Source of the DNA: Desulfuromonadales bacterium
GTDB lineage: Bacteria; Desulfobacterota; Desulfuromonadia; Geobacterales; Pseudopelobacteraceae
Direction of reading: 5' to 3'
Length of the DNA: 6,073 nt
Assembly: GCA_015688915.1 (NCBI GenBank)
Contig: JAATGX010000286.1
Location: 1 to 6,073 of the forward strand
The stretch's first letter is position 1. Each line of letters starts with the position of its first letter. The position numbers and the translations under genes were made by a program. Below the pieces are notes generated by a model. It saw nothing but the letters and a program-made list of their open reading frames with translations. It was not told where the DNA came from and did not search any database. Positions 1-5,886 of the stretch are shown here, in pieces.

Positions 1-219
1 GGTCGAAACGGGCAGAACATGGAAGAGCGGTTTCTTTTCAACGGGATCGGCATGCTCGGCCACCACCCGGCCGTAGACCAGAGAGAAGAGCGTGCCGTCA
101 CGGTTCTCGCGCACATGGCAGATGCCGCGTTTGCCCGGTGCGATCCGGCAGCCATGCCGGCACAACGCACATACGACGGAACCATCGGGCTGTTTCGAGT
201 AGAAAAGCGCCTCATGCAT
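1..219 (-). CDS. amrS: AmmeMemoRadiSam system radical SAM protein AmrS (N-terminal part, cut by window edge)
   Basis: This is a partial gene: 73 codons are visible and the frame stays open to the left edge. The N-terminus (MHEALFYSK) and the stretch APGKRGICHVRENRDG followed by YGRVVAEHADPVEKKPLFH are the conserved opening of the AmrS family, annotated as pyruvate-formate-lyase-activating-enzyme-like radical SAM proteins. Cysteines lie at residues 17, 20, 24 and 34. The CxxxCxxC motif that would bind the catalytic 4Fe-4S cluster should come just after the visible part, so it cannot be checked. AmrS genes often occur with AMMECR1 (AmrA) and Memo (AmrB) homologues; the substrate is not established. 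I chose the ATG at 219 because family similarity starts there and a purine-rich GGCGGGA lies upstream. It begins 48 bases after the rodA stop with no terminator between, so it is probably the distal gene of the same transcript. Confidence 0.88.
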   Translation of the reverse strand, partial: MHEALFYSKQPDGSVVCALCRHGCRIAPGKRGICHVRENRDGTLFSLVYGRVVAEHADPVEKKPLFHVLPVST

Positions 220-267
220 GACACATCCCGCCTTCCCGGATTCGCTCTGTTCTGCGGACCTCACACC

Positions 268-1368
268 TCAGAACATAAAGCGCCGCATGCTGATATTCTG
301 GAGAATGCCGATCCCCACCATGGAGGTGATCATGGAGGTGCCGCCATAGGAAAAGAACGGCAGCGGCACGCCAACCACCGGGAATATGCCGAGCACCATC
401 CCCATGTTGATAATGATATGCCAGAAGAGCATGGCGGTCACCCCCATGGCCAGAAGACCGCCGAACCGGTCGTTGCAGCGCCGGGCAATGTTCAGCCCCC
501 ACAGTACCAGCGACAGGTAGATGACGATCAACACCAGGCAGCCGATAAAGCCCCATTCCTCGGCAAACACCGAAAAGGCGAAGTCGGTGTGCTGTTCCGG
601 CAGAAAACGGAGTTGGGACTGGGTCCCCTTCACGTACCCCTTGCCGAAGATACCGCCCGAACCCACGGCGATCTTGCTCTGGATGATGTGATAGCCGCTC
701 CCCAGGCGGGAGCGTTCCGGGTCGAGGAAATCGAGGATGCGGTTCTTCTGGTACGGGCGCAGCAGTTCGGTCCATCCCAGCCAGGCCACCGGAATGGTGA
801 CCAGGGCAAAGGTCGCCACCGTCGACCAGCGCAGCCCTACGTACGCGGCCATGGAAACAGCGATCAGAATGACCAGGATGGCCGTGCCCTGATCGGGTTG
901 CTTCATGATCAGCAACACCGGCACGGCCAATATTCCCAGAGGAAAGAGCACGTCCTTCACCGACAGTCCGCCCACAACCTGGAAATTCGTGAAGTAGCGG
1001 GCAAAGGTGACAATGATCACAATCTTCATCAGCTCCGACGGCTGGACAGTGAAAAACCCCAGGTGAAGCCAGCGGGTGGCCCCCATGGAACGCCTCCCGA
1101 TGATCAGCACCGCCAGCAGCAGCAGAAACAGCAGACCGTACAGCCAGTAGGAGAGGTCCTCCAGGATGTGATAATCGACACTGCACACCACCAGGGCGAT
1201 GAACATGCCGCACAGCATCCAGTTGAACTGCTTGATGTAGTAGGGCGCCCCAATCACCCGGTACGGGGTGGTTGCGCTGTAGATATTGAGGATGCCCAGA
1301 ATACTGACGGACAGCACCAGCCCGACCAGCATCCAGTCGATATTCGTCAGCAGCCGGCGGTCAATCAT
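268..1368 (-). CDS. rodA: Rod-complex SEDS peptidoglycan glycosyltransferase RodA
   Basis: RodA is the SEDS-family inner-membrane polymerase that extends glycan strands from lipid II during lateral wall growth, working with PBP2. The product is 366 residues, the usual family length, and almost entirely hydrophobic, consistent with about ten membrane segments. Visible signatures are the N-terminal MIDRRLL-NIDW, QPSELMK at 109-115, KQPDQGTA around 156-163, the loop FLPEQHTDFAFSVFAEEWG with the likely catalytic Asp at 262 (the same number as E. coli RodA Asp262), and GVPLPFFSYGG near 333-343. An ATG at 1377 would add three residues (MLR), but it abuts a GAAGGGAG ribosome-binding site at 1385-1378. 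That site lies 9 bases from the ATG at 1368, so I prefer 1368, which overlaps the mrdA stop by 8 bases. The short hydrophilic C-terminus ends in SMRRFMF. Identification is secure; only the start is debatable. Confidence 0.97.
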   Translation of the reverse strand: MIDRRLLTNIDWMLVGLVLSVSILGILNIYSATTPYRVIGAPYYIKQFNWMLCGMFIALVVCSVDYHILEDLSYWLYGLLFLLLLAVLIIGRRSMGATRWLHLGFFTVQPSELMKIVIIVTFARYFTNFQVVGGLSVKDVLFPLGILAVPVLLIMKQPDQGTAILVILIAVSMAAYVGLRWSTVATFALVTIPVAWLGWTELLRPYQKNRILDFLDPERSRLGSGYHIIQSKIAVGSGGIFGKGYVKGTQSQLRFLPEQHTDFAFSVFAEEWGFIGCLVLIVIYLSLVLWGLNIARRCNDRFGGLLAMGVTAMLFWHIIINMGMVLGIFPVVGVPLPFFSYGGTSMITSMVGIGILQNISMRRFMF

Positions 1369-3280
1369 CCTGAGCATCTCCCTTCACGGCCGGCTCTTTG
1401 TCGGCAGGCGCCGCATCCCCGTTATCCTCTTTATCCCCGCCGGTCTTCGTCCGGACCGCTTCCCTTTTCGGTTTCTTGCCATCGAACCAGGCTCGCAGCA
1501 TTCGCCCGACAATGGGGGCCGCCGCCGACCCGCCGTGCTCGCCATGCTCCACCACCACGGCAATGGCGATCTCCGGCTTTTCATAAGGGGCAAAAGCCAC
1601 GAACAGGGCATGGTCGCGGAATTGCCAGGGTGTCGCCATCTTGCTGTTGCGCAGCTTGACCACCTGGGAAGAACCGGTTTTCCCGGCCACGCGCACGTCG
1701 TGGAGCCGTGCCATGCCGCCGGTCCCGCCCGGCTCGTTGACCACGGCGAACAGCCCCTGTTTGACCAGTTTGAATTTATCCGCCGAAATACCGGTTGTGC
1801 CCAGAAGCTCCGGCTGGAATTCCTTCAGCGTCTTGCCGTCGCTGTCGACGATGCGTTTGACCAGGTGGGGGCGGAACACGTTACCCTCGTTGGCCACGGT
1901 TGCGATCATGGACGCCATCTGGATCGGCGTCATCAACACGTACCCCTGCCCGATGGCCACCGGCAGGGTCTCGCCATGGTACCAGCGTTTACCGAAACGC
2001 TTCTGTTTCCAGTCCGCGGTGGGAATCAGCCCCCCCTTTTCGTGAAGCAGGCCGATCCCCAGGGGAGCGCCCAGAAGGAACTTCTTCGCCGTGGCGGCAA
2101 TGGCGTCCACCCCCAGGTGTTCGCCGAGCTGGTAGTAGTAAACATCGCAGGATTCACGCAGGGATTTTTTCAGGTTGGTTACACCGTGGCCACGCCGGTT
2201 CCAGCAATTGAAGGTCGAACTGCCCAGGTCATAGGAGCCGTTGCAGGTGACCGTGGTGTTCTCATCGATCTTGCCATTCTCCAGGCCGGCCAGGGCGGTA
2301 ATGATCTTGAAGGTCGATCCGGGCGGATATTGGCCGGTCAGGGCCTTGTTCTCCAGGGGATGACGCTTGTCCTCCAGATATTCCTTCCAGATATCGGCCG
2401 GCAGCTTGCCACTGAACAGCGCCGGGTCGAACCCGGGATTGCTGACGAATGCCAGGACCTCGCCGGTGTTCACGTCCATGGCCACGGCCGCACCCGCCTG
2501 ATCGCCAAAGGCCTGTTCCGCCTGTTTTTGCAGATTGGCGTCAATGGTAAGCACCACGCTGTTTCCGACCGTGGGATAGGCTTCGGAAATGGTCCGCAAA
2601 ACCCGGCCGCGGGCGTCCACCTCCAACTGGCGGCCGCCGTCGCTGCCGTGCAGGTCCTTTTCCCAGCTCCGCTCGATCCCGTTCTTGCCGATATAGTCGC
2701 CGGGGTTGTACTCCTCGTACCCCTTGTGATCGAGTTCATCCTCGGACACCTCGCCGATGTACCCCAGCAGGTGTGCCGCCAGTTTCCCGCCGGCATACTC
2801 CCTGACCGGCTTCATCTCGATCTCGATCCCCGGCAGGTGCAGCCGGTTCTCCTCCACGATCTCCACCTGGTCGCGGGTGATGTTGGACGCCAGGACCACG
2901 GGATAGTACCTGGCCCTCCCTTTGCCCTTTTCCCAACGCTCGGCCAGTTCGGCCCGGTCAAGCCCCAAAAGGGAGACGAGCTGGTCCAGGAGCGCATCCC
3001 GGTCCTTCACCTCCTGGGGAACCACGGCCAGACTGAAGGAAGGACGGTTGCTGACCAGGACGGTCCCGCTGCGGTCCATGATCGCTCCGCGCGAGGCCGC
3101 CTCCGGAACGAAACGGAGGCGGTTGTTTTCCGACATGCTGCGGTAATCGTCCACGTTGAGGATCTGCAGGTGCCACAACCTCAGCACCAGCACGAAAAAG
3201 AGCGCACCAACGACAAACGAGAGCAACAGGATCCTGTGCTTCGACTCCATGTTCTCGCGAATGAATCGCTGTTCTTTCAT
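1361..3280 (-). CDS. mrdA: Penicillin-binding protein 2 (elongation transpeptidase)
   Basis: This is the class B PBP that cross-links peptidoglycan in the Rod complex and pairs with RodA, which follows immediately. It has 639 residues, in the family range. Order of parts: short cytoplasmic tail, one membrane anchor at about 17-38, a PBP dimerisation/pedestal domain with ENNRLRFVPEAASRGAIMDR at 51-70, then a transpeptidase domain from about 262 to 598. The active-site motifs are complete: S322-T-F-K325 (nucleophile Ser322), S377-C-D379 and K534-T-G536. C346, C359, H365 and C378 have spacing that suggests a bound zinc. The last 40 residues are a lysine- and acid-rich, probably disordered tail. 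The ATG at 3280 overlaps the mreD stop as ATGA; no clear Shine-Dalgarno precedes it, so termination-reinitiation is likely. A second in-frame ATG at codon 11 (3250) also lacks an obvious ribosome-binding site and is the alternative start. Confidence 0.97.
   Translation of the reverse strand: MKEQRFIRENMESKHRILLLSFVVGALFFVLVLRLWHLQILNVDDYRSMSENNRLRFVPEAASRGAIMDRSGTVLVSNRPSFSLAVVPQEVKDRDALLDQLVSLLGLDRAELAERWEKGKGRARYYPVVLASNITRDQVEIVEENRLHLPGIEIEMKPVREYAGGKLAAHLLGYIGEVSEDELDHKGYEEYNPGDYIGKNGIERSWEKDLHGSDGGRQLEVDARGRVLRTISEAYPTVGNSVVLTIDANLQKQAEQAFGDQAGAAVAMDVNTGEVLAFVSNPGFDPALFSGKLPADIWKEYLEDKRHPLENKALTGQYPPGSTFKIITALAGLENGKIDENTTVTCNGSYDLGSSTFNCWNRRGHGVTNLKKSLRESCDVYYYQLGEHLGVDAIAATAKKFLLGAPLGIGLLHEKGGLIPTADWKQKRFGKRWYHGETLPVAIGQGYVLMTPIQMASMIATVANEGNVFRPHLVKRIVDSDGKTLKEFQPELLGTTGISADKFKLVKQGLFAVVNEPGGTGGMARLHDVRVAGKTGSSQVVKLRNSKMATPWQFRDHALFVAFAPYEKPEIAIAVVVEHGEHGGSAAAPIVGRMLRAWFDGKKPKREAVRTKTGGDKEDNGDAAPADKEPAVKGDAQDD
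1378..1385 (-). promoter_or_regulatory. Shine-Dalgarno site for rodA, inside the mrdA 3' end
   Basis: The minus strand reads GAAGGGAG here, within the last codons of mrdA. It is 9 bases from the ATG at 1368 and directly abuts the ATG at 1377, so it decides the rodA start in favour of 1368. Its position inside the upstream gene supports coupled translation of PBP2 and RodA. Confidence 0.7.
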
Positions 3281-3768
3281 ACGGTCTCGTGTCCGCGGCT
3301 GAAACCGGGCAGCAGGGCCACCAATGAGGCGGCAAAGGCGTTTGTCAGGACATGGGGGATGAGCCCGGAGGTGATCGAGTAGGCAATGCCGGGCGTTTGG
3401 GTGAGCATGAGAACCAGCAGCAGGCTACCGGCAACGGATGCCATGGTAGCCACGGCTACGGTAACGACGAACAGAAAACCGCTCTCGGCATAGAGCCGGT
3501 CGGCGACATTCTTGATGACCAGGAAGATGAGCAGAAAGGTGAAGGCGTTCAATCCGAGATAAAGCCCGCTGAAGACGTCCTTGAGCAGCCCCAGCAACCA
3601 TGCCAGGGGGGTGCCGACCTCGAAGGTGCCGCGCAACGCCATGTAGACCACAATGATCAGCAGCAGATCCGGTTTGAACGGGGTAGCGATGTGAACCGGC
3701 AGCACCGCAACCTGGAGGATCACGGCCGACAGCACGGCACAGGCAAACACCAGTGTCGGCTTATTCAT
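3277..3768 (-). CDS. mreD: Rod shape-determining membrane protein MreD
   Basis: MreD is a small polytopic inner-membrane protein that works with MreC in the Rod complex. The product is about 163 residues and very hydrophobic, with roughly five membrane segments. It carries the typical family stretches KPDLLLIIVVYMALRG (about residues 32-47) and GLLKDVFSGLYLGLNAFTF (about 60-78). The C-terminus is short and polar (GFSRGHETV). The ATG at 3768 gives MNKPTLVF and overlaps the mreC stop by 8 bases. A GTG two codons upstream (3774) is possible, but the G-rich GGGGTGGGT just upstream is better placed for the ATG. The stop overlaps the mrdA start as ATGA, so mreC, mreD and mrdA are translationally linked. 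The sequence family is poorly conserved, but hydropathy, motifs and position between mreC and mrdA make the call firm. Confidence 0.95.
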   Translation of the reverse strand: MNKPTLVFACAVLSAVILQVAVLPVHIATPFKPDLLLIIVVYMALRGTFEVGTPLAWLLGLLKDVFSGLYLGLNAFTFLLIFLVIKNVADRLYAESGFLFVVTVAVATMASVAGSLLLVLMLTQTPGIAYSITSGLIPHVLTNAFAASLVALLPGFSRGHETV

Positions 3769-4582
3769 ACCCACCCCGCAGCACGACCAGCACCTCTTCC
3801 AGGTGGGCGAAATTCACGGCGGGCCGGATGGTCACGGTCTGAAAGATGCCGTAGTCGCCCCGTTTGACCATGGTCACCTCCCCGATGGGGAGACCCTTCG
3901 GGAAGATACCGCCGATACCGGAAGAGATCACCACGTCGCCGACCTTGACATCCTCTTCGCGGGTGGTGAACTCCAGGGCGCACAGCCCCTCACCCTTGCC
4001 CTTGACCACACCGCGGGCACGGGAACGCTGGATGACGGCGGCGATCCCGCTGGCATGATCGGTCATCAAAAGAACCCGCGAGGTGGCCGGAGCCACCTTG
4101 ACGATCTGGCCGGCCACGCCATCGGCGGCGATTACCGCCATTCCCTCGCGGATACCGCTGGAGCTCCCCTGGTCGATAACCATGGTGCGGAACCATGAAG
4201 ACATGTCCTCTCCCACCACGGAAGCCGCCAGGGTGGGTGCCTTGACCGCGCCCTTCATGTCCAGCAGACGCGTCAGGCGTTCATTGGCCTGTAACGCCTC
4301 GTTGCCCGCCGCAATCCGAGCGTTGAGGCCTCGGATCTCCTCACGCAGCCTCAGGTTTTCACGATGTTCATCCAACAGGCTGATGTAACCGTCCCAAGCA
4401 TCCTCAAAGAAGCCGCTCACTTGTGCCGCTGGCTTCAAAAGTGGTGCGAAGGCGGTCATGAGGCCGCGTTCGATGAAATTGGCCTCCCGGCTGCGGGGAA
4501 CATTGAGCGAATAGAAGATCAGGGCCGCGAGGATACCACCGGCGATCAGTATAATGAAACCGTATTTTTTGAATGATTCCAT
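3761..4582 (-). CDS. mreC: Rod shape-determining protein MreC
   Basis: MreC is a bitopic inner-membrane protein whose periplasmic part binds and activates PBP2 in the elongasome. The product has 273 residues, normal for the family. A short cytoplasmic end (MESFKKYG) is followed by a membrane helix at about 8-26, a predicted coiled coil at about 70-107 (DEHRENLRLREEIRGLNARI), then the beta-rich domain. Family signatures include IDQGSSSGIREGMAV at 136-150, LMTDHASGIAAVIQRSRARG at 172-191, DVVISSGIGGIFPKGLPIGEV at 216-236, and TIRPAVNFAHLEEVLVV near the end. The ATG at 4582 lies 19 bases after the rfbA stop with only a weak AT-rich leader and no strong Shine-Dalgarno, so expression probably depends on the rfbA transcript. 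In many bacteria mreB directly precedes mreC; here it does not. Confidence 0.97.
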   Translation of the reverse strand: MESFKKYGFIILIAGGILAALIFYSLNVPRSREANFIERGLMTAFAPLLKPAAQVSGFFEDAWDGYISLLDEHRENLRLREEIRGLNARIAAGNEALQANERLTRLLDMKGAVKAPTLAASVVGEDMSSWFRTMVIDQGSSSGIREGMAVIAADGVAGQIVKVAPATSRVLLMTDHASGIAAVIQRSRARGVVKGKGEGLCALEFTTREEDVKVGDVVISSGIGGIFPKGLPIGEVTMVKRGDYGIFQTVTIRPAVNFAHLEEVLVVLRGGYE

Positions 4583-4601
4583 AAAGATTTGTTATGACTC
4601 G

Positions 4602-5495
4602 CTAGGGGCCGCACAGCTCCGTCTCGTTGTATACCCTCAGAAGATACTCGCGATACGAGGAAACGGGCGTCATGTCGATCACCTGCAACATCCGGGCGCA
4701 ATCGATAAAACCGCGACGCAGGGCGATCTCCTCGAGGCAGGCGATCTTGAGCCCCTGGCGCGATTCAATGGTTTCGATAAAGATGCTGGCCTCCAGCAGG
4801 CTCTTGTGGGTGCCGGTATCCAGCCAGGCGATCCCCCGTCCCAACCGTTCCACCGTTAATTCGCCGCGCCGTAGATACTCCAGGTTGACATCGGTGATCT
4901 CCAGTTCGCCGCGGGGCGACGGCGCAATGGATTTGGCAATGTCGACCACATCGCCGTCATACAGGTAGAGACCGGGCACGGCGTAGTGCGATTTGGGCTG
5001 TTTCGGCTTTTCCTCGATGCTGAGCACCCTGCCGGTGGCATCGAACTCCACGACGCCGTAGCGTTCCGGATCGTTGACCTGATACCCGAAGATACGCGAT
5101 CCGGCCCGGAAATCTTCAACAATCCGGTCCAGGTTCATTTTGCCGTAGAAGATGTTGTCCCCCAGGATCAGGGCCACCGGCCGACGGTCAATGAACTCCT
5201 CCCCCACCAGGAAGGCCTGGGCGATCCCCTTGGGTTCAGGCTGCACCTTGTAGGAGAGCTTGATGCCCCATCGGGAGCCGTCACCCAGCAGTGCCTGGAA
5301 GCGCGGCGTATCGTGGGGGGTGGAGATGAGCAGAATGTCCCGGATTCCGGCCGCCATCAGCGTTGCCAGGGGATAGTAGATCATCGGCTTGTCGTAGACC
5401 GGCTGGAGTTGCTTGCTGGCCACCAGGGTCAGGGGGAAGAGACGGCTGCCGGCTCCCCCCGCCAGGATGATGCCTTTGGTGATGCCGTGGGTCAT
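4602..5495 (-). CDS. rfbA: Glucose-1-phosphate thymidylyltransferase
   Basis: This cytosolic enzyme joins glucose-1-phosphate and dTTP to give dTDP-glucose and pyrophosphate, the first step toward dTDP-L-rhamnose for O-antigen and other surface glycans. The 297-residue product is full length for RmlA/RfbA. Motifs are intact: the nucleotide-binding LAGGAGSRLFPLT at 11-23 with Arg18 and Lys28, QPEPKGIAQAF at 85-95, LGDNIFYG at 111-118 with Asp113 as a likely metal ligand, EEKPKQPKS at 161-169, GELEITDVN at 196-204, and WLDTGTH at 224-230 with Asp226. The ATG at 5495 has an AAAGGA site 7 bases upstream. It is the first gene after a promoter and terminator pair and lies 19 bases before mreC, so it heads the cell-shape operon. 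No other rhamnose-pathway gene (rfbB, rfbC, rfbD) is in the window. Confidence 0.97.
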   Translation of the reverse strand: MTHGITKGIILAGGAGSRLFPLTLVASKQLQPVYDKPMIYYPLATLMAAGIRDILLISTPHDTPRFQALLGDGSRWGIKLSYKVQPEPKGIAQAFLVGEEFIDRRPVALILGDNIFYGKMNLDRIVEDFRAGSRIFGYQVNDPERYGVVEFDATGRVLSIEEKPKQPKSHYAVPGLYLYDGDVVDIAKSIAPSPRGELEITDVNLEYLRRGELTVERLGRGIAWLDTGTHKSLLEASIFIETIESRQGLKIACLEEIALRRGFIDCARMLQVIDMTPVSSYREYLLRVYNETELCGP

Positions 5496-5502
5496 TGATA
5501 CA

Positions 5503-5508
5503 TCCTTT
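5503..5508 (-). promoter_or_regulatory. Shine-Dalgarno site of rfbA
   Basis: The minus strand reads AAAGGA, with 7 bases to the ATG at 5495. This is the best-formed ribosome-binding site in the operon and fixes the rfbA start. An ATG overlapping its end (5504-5502) opens only a three-codon frame (Met-Tyr-Gln-stop). Confidence 0.85.
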
Positions 5509-5528
5509 CGGATAAATTCAGAAAAGTT

Positions 5529-5558
5529 ATATTACATGAGCCGGAGAGCGGCTGTCAA
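5529..5558 (-). promoter_or_regulatory. Putative sigma70-type promoter of the rfbA-mreCD-mrdA-rodA operon
   Basis: On the minus strand a perfect TTGACA -35 box (5558-5553) is followed by an 18-base spacer and TAATAT (5534-5529) as the -10 box, with TG directly before it. Transcription would start near 5522, leaving a leader of about 26 bases that contains the rfbA Shine-Dalgarno site. The promoter sits between the terminator at 5614-5585 and rfbA, the expected place for an operon head. The -10 box matches the consensus only in part and the spacer is one base over the optimum. No operator-like repeat is evident. Confidence 0.72.
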
Positions 5559-5584
5559 ACCCCATTACAGACACGTCCGGCAAT

Positions 5585-5614
5585 AAAAAACCCCGCACGG
5601 CGGAGCCAGCGGGG
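5585..5614 (-). terminator. Rho-independent terminator upstream of rfbA
   Basis: Read on the minus strand, CCCCGC (5614-5609) pairs with GCGGGG (5596-5591). An inner GGC/GCC pairing around a TCC loop extends the hairpin, and TTTTTT (5590-5585) follows directly. The U-tract lies on the minus-strand 3' side, so it ends transcription coming from the right (the small RHH gene or something beyond it). It insulates that transcript from the rfbA operon. Confidence 0.88.
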
Positions 5615-5694
5615 AATCTCTTGAAAGGGACAGTAGACTGCCTACGGTTTTTCTGAACAATAGTTATTGAAACCATGTCTATGAATTGCACAGA

Positions 5695-5886
5695 TCAAAA
5701 AGAAACCGACCTTTTTTCACTCACCAATCTTTCCTGAACCCATATGTTGAGAAGCGTATCCGCCGACACTCCCCGCGCCGAAGCGAGCGAACGGAGCTTT
5801 TCAGACAGATTCTTTTCGACGGCAAAGTAGGTTATCTGCGGTTCGGCAATGAACTCGAAATCGGCCGCGCCGGTCGAATCCCACAC
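5695..5886 (-). CDS. Small ribbon-helix-helix (CopG/BrnA-like) antitoxin-type protein, possibly N-terminally truncated
   Basis: The ORF encodes 63 residues from a GTG. The section from about residue 17 (QITYFAVEKNLSEKL) reads as a DNA-binding beta-strand and first helix. It is followed by a turn (ARGVS) and a second helix (ADTLLNIWVQERL), the layout of RHH antitoxins and regulators. The N-terminal WDSTGAADFEFI resembles the acidic lead-in of such antitoxins, but these are commonly 80-100 residues, so the start is probably missing. The frame stays open upstream to 5991 yet holds no ATG, GTG or TTG beyond 5886. AGG ahead of the GTG is a weak ribosome-binding site with short spacing. No BrnT, RelE or other toxin ORF is beside it in the window. 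The surrounding DNA is more AT-rich than the operon. It could be a functional orphan regulator, a decayed remnant, or the second gene of a pair whose partner lies outside. The terminator 80 bases downstream suggests it is, or was, transcribed. Confidence 0.55.
   Translation of the reverse strand: MWDSTGAADFEFIAEPQITYFAVEKNLSEKLRSLASARGVSADTLLNIWVQERLVSEKRSVSF

Noticed and set aside
212..1213. Minus-strand frame of 333 codons inside rodA
   Set aside because: It is out of frame with the intact RodA coding sequence and gives a Gly, His and Arg-rich translation without membrane segments or motifs. It is not a frameshifted gene, since RodA is complete.
19..1659. Long plus-strand open frame (546 codons) opposite rodA and the mrdA 3' end
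   Set aside because: The translation is rich in His, Gln, Arg and Pro with no recognisable domain. The minus strand carries clear RodA and PBP2 across the same bases. Long antisense frames are expected in GC-rich genes.
1286..3382. Very long plus-strand open frame (698 codons) opposite mrdA
   Set aside because: It mirrors mrdA codon structure and has no family motifs, plausible operon context or good ribosome-binding site. It is best explained as a GC-driven antisense shadow.
4583..4601. Internal promoter for mreC in the rfbA-mreC gap
   Set aside because: The gap is only 19 bases and no paired -35/-10 boxes were recognised there or in the last part of rfbA, though a weak internal promoter cannot be excluded.
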